A DNA stretch of 6,727 bases, taken from Enterococcaceae bacterium. Lineage in GTDB: Bacteria; Bacillota; Bacilli; Lactobacillales; Catellicoccaceae. The translations under genes and the position numbers were made by a program. The stretch covers positions 1-6,727 of the forward strand of contig JASLFJ010000052.1 of the NCBI GenBank assembly GCA_030150665.1, written 5' to 3'. Under the pieces are notes generated by a model. The model was not told the DNA's origin, made no database searches, and saw only the letters and a program-made list of their open reading frames with translations. Shown one piece after another: positions 1-6,277 of the stretch. Numbering within the stretch: position 1 is the first letter of the stretch; each line of letters opens with the position of its first letter.

Positions 1-1176
1 AATTTATCTGTTCCAGGATTTCGTAAAGGAAAAGTATCAAGACAAGTGTTTAATAAAATGTATGGTGAAGAAAGTCTTTATGAAGATACATTAAATGCTT
101 TATTACCAGAAGCTTATGAAGCAGCTGTTGTTGAAGCAAACATTGAGCCTGTTGCTCCTCCTAAGATTGATATTGTAAGCATGGAAAAAGGACAACCTTG
201 GGTACTTGAAGCAGAAATTACGGTAACACCAGAAGTAAAACTTGGTGAGTATAAAAATATTAAAGTACCAAAACAAGATCGTACTGTAACAGATGAAGAA
301 GTTGAAGCTAAGTTAGTTGAAGAGCAAAATAAATTAGCAGAACTTGTTTTAGTTGAAGACGGTGTAAGTGAATTAGGAGATACAGTAGTTATCGATTTTG
401 AAGGTTTTGTGGATGGCGAAGCTTTTGAAGGCGGTAAAGCTGAAAATTATGCTTTAGAATTAGGTTCTAATACATTTATTCCGGGATTTGAAGATCAATT
501 AGTTGGTAAAAAACCAGGAGAAGAAACAGAAGTAACAGTAACATTCCCTGAAGATTATCAAGCTGAAGCATTAGCTGGAAAAGATGCAGTATTTAAAGTC
601 ACTGTTCATGAAGTAAAACGCAAAGAAGTGCCAGAATTAGATGATGAATTTGCAAAAGATGTTGATGATTCTGTAGAGACATTAGCAGAATTGAAACAAA
701 AAATTCGTGAGACATTAGAAGAACAAAAAATAAATCATGCAGAAGAAGAAGTAGAGCGTCTTGCATTAGAAAAAGTGGTTGAAAATGCAGAAATTATTGA
801 TTTACCAGAAGTGATGATTACAGAAGAAGTAAATCGTTCATTCCAATCATTTATGAATAATTTAAGACAACAAGGAATTACACCAGAGCTTTACTATCAA
901 ATTACAGGCACTGATGAAGAAGCGATGAAAGAGCAACTTAAAGAAGATGCTGAAAAACGTGTGCGTACAAACTTAGTAGTAAGTGCTATTGTGGAACAAG
1001 AAGATACAGAAGTATCTCAAGAAGAAATTGATGCAAAAATTGCAGAATTAGCAGAAGAATACAAATTAGATGTTCAAAAAGTACGTCAATCATTAACGGA
1101 TGATATGTTAGTTCATGATATTCGTATGGAAAAAGCATTAGATGCTATTTTCTCAACAGTAACAGAAGAAGCTTAA
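1..1176 (+). CDS. tig: Trigger factor, ribosome-associated chaperone and peptidyl-prolyl isomerase (5' end outside window)
   Basis: Trigger factor binds next to the ribosomal exit tunnel and shields nascent chains in the cytoplasm. The reading frame is open from base 1, so the true start lies outside the window; the GTG at 46 is an internal valine codon. Codons 6-11 read GFRKGK, the ribosome-docking loop of the N-terminal domain. From enterococcal homologues of about 427 residues, some 35-40 N-terminal residues are missing. An FKBP-type isomerase domain spans about residues 120-206 of the visible 391, with GDTVVIDFEG from residue 126 and PGFEDQLVG from 161. The remaining helical, Glu-rich part (about 207-391) is the SurA-like C-terminal chaperone domain, including a YYQITGT segment. 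The loop reads KVSR where I recall KVPR in relatives. It is followed by its own hairpin terminator, so it is probably not co-transcribed with rnjB. Identification is very secure. Confidence 0.97.
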   Translation, partial: NLSVPGFRKGKVSRQVFNKMYGEESLYEDTLNALLPEAYEAAVVEANIEPVAPPKIDIVSMEKGQPWVLEAEITVTPEVKLGEYKNIKVPKQDRTVTDEEVEAKLVEEQNKLAELVLVEDGVSELGDTVVIDFEGFVDGEAFEGGKAENYALELGSNTFIPGFEDQLVGKKPGEETEVTVTFPEDYQAEALAGKDAVFKVTVHEVKRKEVPELDDEFAKDVDDSVETLAELKQKIRETLEEQKINHAEEEVERLALEKVVENAEIIDLPEVMITEEVNRSFQSFMNNLRQQGITPELYYQITGTDEEAMKEQLKEDAEKRVRTNLVVSAIVEQEDTEVSQEEIDAKIAELAEEYKLDVQKVRQSLTDDMLVHDIRMEKALDAIFSTVTEEA

Positions 1177-1193
1177 TCAAATTAATGAATGTA

Positions 1194-1237
1194 AAAAGAC
1201 ATCTCTATAGCTAAATCAGCTATTTGAGATGTCTTTT
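1194..1237 (+). terminator. Rho-independent terminator after tig, possibly bidirectional
   Basis: A 12-bp perfect outer stem pairs AAAAGACATCTC (1194-1205) with GAGATGTCTTTT (1226-1237). Inside it, a second 6-bp stem pairs ATAGCT (1207-1212) with AGCTAT (1218-1223) around a 5-base loop, with a small internal loop between the two stems. The 3' arm ends in TTTT, and the other strand reads TTTTT after the same hairpin, so it could stop transcription from either side. It begins 17 bp after the tig stop codon. Confidence 0.88.
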
Positions 1238-1258
1238 AAAGCTTATTCTCATCAATTA

Positions 1259-1267
1259 TGATAAAAT
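1259..1267 (+). promoter_or_regulatory. Putative extended -10 promoter for rnjB
   Basis: TGATAAAAT at 1259-1267 fits an extended -10 element (TG, one base, then TAAAAT). It lies between the tig terminator and rnjB, about 40 bp before the rnjB start. No convincing -35 box is seen at 16-18 bp upstream, where the sequence is AAGCTT-like and abuts the terminator. The call rests on the extended -10 and on the need for a promoter after the terminator. Confidence 0.45.
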
Positions 1268-1295
1268 GAAAAATAAAAGTGAATATAGAATGTGT

Positions 1296-1301
1296 AGGTG
1301 A
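1296..1301 (+). promoter_or_regulatory. Ribosome binding site that sets the rnjB start
   Basis: AGGTGA is fully complementary to the anti-Shine-Dalgarno end of 16S rRNA and sits 5 bases before the ATG at 1307. The in-frame GTG at 1298 lies inside this site, so it cannot be the start served by it. This favours ATG 1307. Confidence 0.85.
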
Positions 1302-1306
1302 CGATT

Positions 1307-3007
1307 ATGGAAGAAATTACTATTATTCCTTTAGGTGGTGTTCGGGAAAAAGGTAAAAATATGTATGTTGTAGAAATTAATCAACATATTTTTATTTTAG
1401 ATTGTGGACTTAAATATCCAGAAAATAATATGTTAGGGATTGATATTGTGATTCCTGATTTTTCATATTTAGTAGAGCAACAAGAAAAAATTTCTGGGGT
1501 ATTTTTAACTCATGGACATGTAGATGCTATTGGAGCACTCCCTTACTTATTAGAACAAATTGAGGTTCCTGTATTTGGAACAGAGTTAACAATTGAATTA
1601 GCGAAATTGGCAGTAAAAGATTATCCGCCAACGCGAGATTTTGATCAATTTCATATTATTAATGAGCACAGTGAAATTGACTTTTTTGATACAACAATTA
1701 GTTTTTTTAGAACTACACATACGATTCCAGATTCTATGGGTATTGTGTTAAATACTTCTGAAGGAAGTATTGTTTATACGGGAGACTTTAAATTTGATCA
1801 AAGTGCCAAACCCATGTATCAAACAGATTTTGCTCGTTTAGCAGATATTGGTAAAAATAAAGTTCTTTTTTTACTTAGTGATTCTACAGGTTCTGAAGAT
1901 ACAGAACTTATTGCATCAGAGACACAAATTGAAGAGGAAATGTATGATACATTTAAATATTGGGAAGGACGCGTGATTGTTGCTGGGGTTGCATATAATT
2001 TACAGCGTATTCAACAAGTTTTTAATGCGGCATATAAAACGGGACGTAAAGTAGTGTTAACAGGAAAAGAATTAGAACGTATTATTCATGTTGCACTATC
2101 ATTAAATAAATTACAATTAATAGATGATAATTTACTGATCTCTTTTAAAGATATGAAACATTATGATGATTCAGAAATTATTATTTTAGAGACAGGTAAC
2201 GTAGGAGAACCACTTTCAGCGTTACAAAAAATGGCTAAAGGATATCATCGTCATGTCAAAATTAAAGAAGGAGATCTTGTATATTTAATTACAACTCCTT
2301 CTGTATCTATGGAAACGGCTCTTGCTAAAACACAAAACTTACTTTACTGTGCAGGTGCTGAAACAAAAAGTCTTCATGATAATATTAATATATCAGGTCA
2401 TGCGAACCAAAATGATTTAAAATTAATGTTAAACTTATTAAAACCAACTTATTTTGTGCCTGTTCAAGGAGAATATAGTCAATTATTAATGCATGCGAAT
2501 TTAGCACAGGAATTAGGTATTGCAGAAGATCATATTTTTATATTAAATCGTGGAGAAAAATTAGTTTATCAAAATAAAGAAGCAAGCATTACCGGAACAG
2601 TTCCTGCAGAAAATGTTATGATTGATGGGTTAGGGATTGGTGATATAGGTAATATTGTTTTAAGAGATCGTCGAATTTTATCTGAAGATGGTATCTTTAT
2701 TGTAGTAACAACGATTAGTCGCAAGGATAAAAAAATTATTGCGTTGCCTAAAATTACTTCGCGCGGTTTTGTGTATTTAAAAACGAGTAAAGATTTGCTT
2801 AAAGAAAGTGCATCTATTGTAGAAAATACAATCAATAATTATTTACAACAAGAAGATTTTGATTGGGGAGCATTAAAACAAGAGGTAAGAGATAATTTAA
2901 GTAGTTATTTATTTGAACAAACAAAAAGAAGACCTGTAATTTTACCAGTTATTATGGAAGCAAGTATGCCTAAATTAAAACGGCATAAAAACAATCCCAC
3001 GATATAA
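1307..3007 (+). CDS. rnjB: Ribonuclease J2 (metallo-beta-lactamase / beta-CASP family)
   Basis: RNase J enzymes are cytoplasmic exo- and endoribonucleases for mRNA decay and rRNA maturation; J2 normally forms a complex with J1. With the ATG start the protein has 566 residues, slightly longer than the usual 555-560. Visible motifs are LGGVRE-GKNMY (9-20), HGHVDA (69-74), TTHTIPDS (136-143) with H138, TGDFKFD (158-164) with D160, SDST (191-194), SGHA (363-366) and VQGEY (386-390). The C-terminal domain contains GIGDIGNIVLRDRRILSEDG and TKRRPVILPVIME. The HxHxDH motif ends in Ala, not His, and the His of the J1-type HGEYR motif is Gln387. These losses and the DAIGALPYLL segment identify J2 rather than J1. 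The final residues (NNPTI) are encoded inside a terminator hairpin. The gene has its own probable promoter and seems monocistronic. Confidence 0.93.
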   Translation: MEEITIIPLGGVREKGKNMYVVEINQHIFILDCGLKYPENNMLGIDIVIPDFSYLVEQQEKISGVFLTHGHVDAIGALPYLLEQIEVPVFGTELTIELAKLAVKDYPPTRDFDQFHIINEHSEIDFFDTTISFFRTTHTIPDSMGIVLNTSEGSIVYTGDFKFDQSAKPMYQTDFARLADIGKNKVLFLLSDSTGSEDTELIASETQIEEEMYDTFKYWEGRVIVAGVAYNLQRIQQVFNAAYKTGRKVVLTGKELERIIHVALSLNKLQLIDDNLLISFKDMKHYDDSEIIILETGNVGEPLSALQKMAKGYHRHVKIKEGDLVYLITTPSVSMETALAKTQNLLYCAGAETKSLHDNINISGHANQNDLKLMLNLLKPTYFVPVQGEYSQLLMHANLAQELGIAEDHIFILNRGEKLVYQNKEASITGTVPAENVMIDGLGIGDIGNIVLRDRRILSEDGIFIVVTTISRKDKKIIALPKITSRGFVYLKTSKDLLKESASIVENTINNYLQQEDFDWGALKQEVRDNLSSYLFEQTKRRPVILPVIMEASMPKLKRHKNNPTI

Positions 3008-3020
3008 TGTGGGATTGTTT
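2989..3020 (+). terminator. Rho-independent terminator overlapping the 3' end of rnjB
   Basis: A 12-bp perfect stem pairs AAACAATCCCAC (2989-3000) with GTGGGATTGTTT (3009-3020) around the loop GATATAAT. The rnjB stop codon TAA (3005-3007) lies in the loop, so the 5' arm is protein-coding. The tract after the stem is T-rich but interrupted (TTTCATTTATATT), so termination may be incomplete and allow some read-through to the next gene. Confidence 0.8.
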
Positions 3021-3067
3021 CATTTATATTCATATTTATCCATAATATAAAGGTAGGTTATGCAAAC

Positions 3068-4186
3068 ATGATGAATAAATTAAGAGAATCCAAATTAATG
3101 TTTTGGTCATTAGAGTTGTTAATTATTTCTACACTGTTATTTGTATTTACGAAAATAGATTTTATTTTTCATCCGTTATTTACCCTAATATCAACGTTGT
3201 TTGCTCCTATTGTTATTGCAGGAATTTTGTTTTATATGTTAAATCCGTTAGTAAAACTTTTAATGAAGTTTAATATGAAACGTATTTGGGCTATTGCGGT
3301 TGTATTTTTGTTGATTATTTTAGCCTTAGTTTTTTTAGTAGTTCGACTCATTCCAAATTTAATTATTCAAGTCAGTCATTTAATACAAAATTTTCCACAG
3401 TTTATGGATGAGTTTCATTCTTGGTTAAATCAACTTAATAATCATCCACTTTTAAAAAATGTTGATGTCCAAAAATATTGGAATCAACTGGATTTATCAA
3501 TCTCAACATTATCACAAAAAATATTTAATGGCTTATCTGGAAGTTTAGGAAGTATTGTCTCTTCTGTAGCCTCTATCTCAGTGATTATTGTAACGAGTCC
3601 TTTTATTTTATTTTATATGCTAAAAGATGGAGAAAAATTAGTACCTGCTATTAAAAAGTTTTTACCAGAAAAAAGAGAAGATGAAGCTGTTGAGTTACTC
3701 TATAAAATGAGTGATACGATTTCTGCGTATATTAGTGGACAAGCTTTAGAGTGTTTAGCTGTTGGTTTATTAACAATGGCAGGATACTATTTGATAGGTC
3801 TTCACAATTATGCGATTCTTTTTGGAACGATTGCAGGAATTACTAATATTATTCCTTATCTAGGACCTTATTTAGGACTAGCTCCTGCAGTGCTAGTCAC
3901 TATTTTTACTGATCCATTTAAAGCATTACTTGCTTGTGTTGTTGTTATTATTGTTCAACAGATTGATGGAAATATTATTTATCCAAATATCATAGGTAAA
4001 AAATTAGAGATTCATCCGATTACGATTGTCTTTATTTTACTTGTATCTGGCAATTTAGCAGGACTTACAGGTATGATTTTAGGAGTACCCTTTTATGCTA
4101 TTGTCAAGACGGTAGTCACTTATGTTATGGATATTGTAAAAATGCAAAAAGAAGTTAATCATGAATCAAAAACAGAAAATAGTTAA
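3068..4186 (+). CDS. AI-2E family integral membrane transporter, substrate unknown
   Basis: This is a 372-residue polytopic membrane protein of the family named AI-2E transport (PF01594). Hydrophobic segments lie near residues 13-30, 37-60, 73-95, 160-185, 225-245, 247-263, 268-280, 285-298 and 317-350. A soluble, more polar stretch at about 98-155 is typical of the family. Signature segments are NIIPYLGPYLG (260-270), QQIDGNIIYPNIIGKKL (297-313) and IHPITI (315-320), followed by a Gly-rich region (328-341). The family name comes from one member linked to autoinducer-2 export. Other members act as Na+(Li+)/H+ antiporters, so the name does not establish the substrate. Start: ATG ATG at 3068/3071, with AGGTAGG (3051-3057) 10 bases before the first; the first was chosen for spacing. 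prfC follows after 19 bp, so the two are probably co-transcribed. The short charged tail (MQKEVNHESKTENS) should be cytoplasmic. Confidence 0.9.
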   Translation: MMNKLRESKLMFWSLELLIISTLLFVFTKIDFIFHPLFTLISTLFAPIVIAGILFYMLNPLVKLLMKFNMKRIWAIAVVFLLIILALVFLVVRLIPNLIIQVSHLIQNFPQFMDEFHSWLNQLNNHPLLKNVDVQKYWNQLDLSISTLSQKIFNGLSGSLGSIVSSVASISVIIVTSPFILFYMLKDGEKLVPAIKKFLPEKREDEAVELLYKMSDTISAYISGQALECLAVGLLTMAGYYLIGLHNYAILFGTIAGITNIIPYLGPYLGLAPAVLVTIFTDPFKALLACVVVIIVQQIDGNIIYPNIIGKKLEIHPITIVFILLVSGNLAGLTGMILGVPFYAIVKTVVTYVMDIVKMQKEVNHESKTENS

Positions 4187-4205
4187 GTGAGGGATACAAA
4201 AGGTT

Positions 4206-5771
4206 ATGAGTCAAATATTAGAAGAAGTCAAAAAACGTCGCACATTTGCGATTATTTCGCATCCCGATGCTGGGAAAACAACCATTACTGAGCAGTTACT
4301 GTTATTTGGAGGAGCTATTCGCCAAGCAGGAACGGTTAAAGCGAAAAAAACAGGGAATTTTGCGAAATCTGACTGGATGGAAATTGAAAAACAACGGGGA
4401 ATTTCAGTGACAAGTTCTGTGATGCAGTTTGAATACGCAGGAAAAAAAATTAATATTTTAGATACCCCAGGACACGAAGACTTCTCAGAAGATACGTACC
4501 GTACATTAATGGCTGTGGATAGTGCAGTTATGGTTATTGATAGTGCTAAAGGTATTGAAGCACAGACAAAAAAGTTATTTCAAGTATGTAAAATGCGCGG
4601 CATTCCAATTTTTACGTTTATTAATAAATTAGATCGTGATGGAAGAGAGCCTCTTGAATTACTTGCTGAAATTGAAGAAGTATTAGATATTGAAACTTAT
4701 CCGATGAATTGGCCTATTGGTATGGGAAAAAATTTATTTGGACTTTATGATATTTATCAACAGCGTATTGAGCGTTACACTGGAAAAACTGAAGAAGAGC
4801 GTTTTTATCATTTAAATGATGATCAATTTAAAGAGCTTGAACAGTTTAATCCTTCAATTTATGATCAAGTTCTTGAAGAAGTTGAATTGTTAAATGAAGC
4901 AGGCAATACATTTTCAGAAGAAAAAGTACTTTCTGGAGCACTGACTCCAGTATTTTTTGGATCTGCCCTAACAAATTTTGGTGTACAAACTTTTTTAGAT
5001 TTATTCTTAACTCTTGCTCCAGAACCAAGTAGTCATGAAACGATTAACGGAGATATTATTGCTCCAGATTATCCAGAATTTTCAGGCTTTATCTTTAAAA
5101 TTCAAGCTAATATGAATCCTGCTCATCGAGACCGAATAGCATTTGTTCGAGTATGTTCTGGTGTTTTTGAAAAAGGTATGGAAGTAGTATTAGATAGAAC
5201 GGGTAAAAAATTAAAATTAAATAATTCTACTCAATTTATGGCAGATGCTAGAGAAAGTGTTGTTTCAGCTTATGCTGGGGATATTATTGGTTTATATGAT
5301 ACAGGAACTTATCAAATTGGTGATACTTTGTATCAAGGAAAACAAAAGATTACGTATCCTGAACTTCCTCAATTTACGCCAGAATTATTTATGAAAGTAT
5401 CTGCAAAAAATGTAATGAAACAAAAATCATTCCATAAAGGAATGAGTCAATTAGTTCAAGAAGGAGCTATTCAATGTTATAAAACATGGCATACGGAAGA
5501 ATATATTATAGGTGCTGTTGGCCAATTACAATTTGAAGTATTTCAACATCGTATGGCAAATGAATATAATACAGAGCTCATCATGACACCTATTGGTTCT
5601 AAAGTAGCAAGATGGATTCCTGCAGAACAATTAGATGAAAAGATGAGCTCTTCGCGTAACATTTTAGTGAAAGATCGATTTGATCAACCACTATTTTTAT
5701 TTGAAAATGAGTATTCTGTGAAGTGGTTTGAAGATAAGTATCCAGAAGTTACTTTATTAAAATTATTGTAA
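4206..5771 (+). CDS. prfC: Peptide chain release factor 3 (RF3), GTPase
   Basis: RF3 is a cytoplasmic translational GTPase that removes RF1 or RF2 from the ribosome after peptide release. At 521 residues it is about family length. GTPase motifs in order are the P-loop HPDAGKTT (19-26), switch I RGISVTSS (64-71), DTPGH (86-90), NKLD (140-143) and a G5-like GSAL (252-255). A beta-barrel domain (about 290-380) and the RF3 C-terminal domain (about 390-515, with GAVGQLQFEVFQHRM at 436-450) follow. The preceding sequence AGTGAGGG is 12 bases from the ATG and AAAAGG only 2 bases, so the binding site is irregular. Translation may depend partly on coupling to the AI-2E gene 19 bp upstream. The start MSQILEEVKKRRTFAIISHPDAGK matches homologues in length and content. 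The stop overlaps the end of the convergent DUF1827 gene, and no terminator separates them. Confidence 0.96.
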   Translation: MSQILEEVKKRRTFAIISHPDAGKTTITEQLLLFGGAIRQAGTVKAKKTGNFAKSDWMEIEKQRGISVTSSVMQFEYAGKKINILDTPGHEDFSEDTYRTLMAVDSAVMVIDSAKGIEAQTKKLFQVCKMRGIPIFTFINKLDRDGREPLELLAEIEEVLDIETYPMNWPIGMGKNLFGLYDIYQQRIERYTGKTEEERFYHLNDDQFKELEQFNPSIYDQVLEEVELLNEAGNTFSEEKVLSGALTPVFFGSALTNFGVQTFLDLFLTLAPEPSSHETINGDIIAPDYPEFSGFIFKIQANMNPAHRDRIAFVRVCSGVFEKGMEVVLDRTGKKLKLNNSTQFMADARESVVSAYAGDIIGLYDTGTYQIGDTLYQGKQKITYPELPQFTPELFMKVSAKNVMKQKSFHKGMSQLVQEGAIQCYKTWHTEEYIIGAVGQLQFEVFQHRMANEYNTELIMTPIGSKVARWIPAEQLDEKMSSSRNILVKDRFDQPLFLFENEYSVKWFEDKYPEVTLLKLL

Positions 5772-6089
5772 CTGTTCTCGTCGTTCAGATAGTTTTTTGG
5801 CAATTTTTTTTACGGGAATAGAAATTTCGACAATATTATCTAAGTAAATCACATCAAATTCTGTGATTTTTGCTGCTTGGTCAATGAGGTTGCGTAAAAT
5901 TTCACGCACCTCATTATTTTTTACATTACGTTTTTTATTAATTAATACAATTTCAATATGTTCTTCAGCTTCTGTATAAATGACAGTAGTGTTACCTATT
6001 GTATATACTTTGATAAAATATGCATCCGTATTTTCTAGTTGTTGCATGACCAGTTCAGAATAGTTGTTTGTTACATCAATCAGTTTCAT
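5763..6089 (-). CDS. DUF1827 family protein, function unknown
   Basis: This is a 108-residue small soluble protein that I recognise, from memory, as the DUF1827 family (PF08860) of Lactobacillales; no function is established. It starts MKLIDVTNNYSELV and contains IGNTTVIYTEA (31-41), a conserved-looking core, then HIEIVLINKKR (44-54), a probable helix (58-75), and FDVIYLDNIVEISIPV (78-93). The C-terminal tail is basic and Glu-rich (94-108). Alternating hydrophobic residues suggest a small alpha/beta fold. There is no signal peptide or membrane segment. Start: a longer frame opens with GTG at 6098-6096, but the AAGGAG site lies 8 bases before the ATG at 6089-6087 and overlaps the GTG, so the ATG was chosen. 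The gene has its own promoter upstream, diverges from ptsHI and converges on prfC with a 9-bp tail overlap. Confidence 0.85.
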   Translation of the reverse strand: MKLIDVTNNYSELVMQQLENTDAYFIKVYTIGNTTVIYTEAEEHIEIVLINKKRNVKNNEVREILRNLIDQAAKITEFDVIYLDNIVEISIPVKKIAKKLSERREQLQ

Positions 6090-6097
6090 ATAGTTCA

Positions 6098-6103
6098 CTC
6101 CTT
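6098..6103 (-). promoter_or_regulatory. Ribosome binding site that sets the DUF1827 start
   Basis: On the minus strand AAGGAG lies 8 bases before the ATG at 6089-6087. The alternative in-frame GTG (6098-6096) overlaps this site and cannot use it. Confidence 0.85.
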
Positions 6104-6110
6104 TTATTTA

Positions 6111-6139
6111 ATTATACAATTTTTTTTTTTATTGTACAA
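6111..6139 (-). promoter_or_regulatory. Promoter of the DUF1827 gene with an A-tract spacer
   Basis: On the minus strand the -35 box TTGTAC (6139-6134) and the perfect -10 box TATAAT (6116-6111) are exactly 17 bases apart. The spacer is AAT, eleven A, then TTG. The -10 lies 22 bases before the DUF1827 start codon, so the leader would be short (about 15 bases) and contain little beyond the AAGGAG site. The -35 box keeps TTG but matches the consensus poorly after that; the A tract may compensate through DNA bending. Confidence 0.7.
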
Positions 6140-6207
6140 AAGTATCGATAAAAATTCTTCATATTTTTCTGAATGAGTTTTAAAGACAGTTTATTTTTGT
6201 GAAATGA

Positions 6208-6236
6208 TTGAGATCTGTGAATTCATAAAATAAAAT
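6208..6236 (+). promoter_or_regulatory. Sigma-A-type promoter of ptsHI
   Basis: TTGAGA (6208-6213) and TAAAAT (6231-6236) each match the consensus at five of six positions and are separated by exactly 17 bases. Transcription would start near 6243, giving a leader of about 95 bases before ptsH. A weak cre-like sequence (6251-6264) lies just downstream of the expected start. Confidence 0.75.
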
Positions 6237-6277
6237 AGTTGTATCTACTGTGAAAACGTGGTAACCTTAAAAAATGA

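Noticed and set aside
46..48. GTG as start of the trigger factor gene
   Set aside because: The frame is open upstream to base 1 and encodes the conserved GFRKGK loop, so the GTG is an internal valine codon.
2569..2835. 88-codon minus-strand open frame inside rnjB
   Set aside because: It is fully antisense to the conserved C-terminal domain of RNase J2, with no binding site or recognisable protein.
3021..3050. Promoter before the AI-2E gene (CATAAT-like -10 at 3041)
   Set aside because: No acceptable -35 box is present, and the implied transcript would start at the ribosome binding site, so it is not called.
4846..5028. 60-codon minus-strand open frame inside prfC
   Set aside because: It is a shadow of the conserved RF3 frame with low-complexity Leu-rich content and no sign of its own start signals.
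5686..5728. Inverted repeat AACCACT / AGTGGTT at the end of prfC as a terminator
   Set aside because: It has a 29-base loop, no T tract on either strand and lies in conserved coding sequence, so it is most likely chance.
5747..5773. AGTTAC / GTAACT inverted repeat across the prfC stop as a terminator
   Set aside because: It is only 6 bp with a 15-base AT-rich loop and no following T run, too weak to call.
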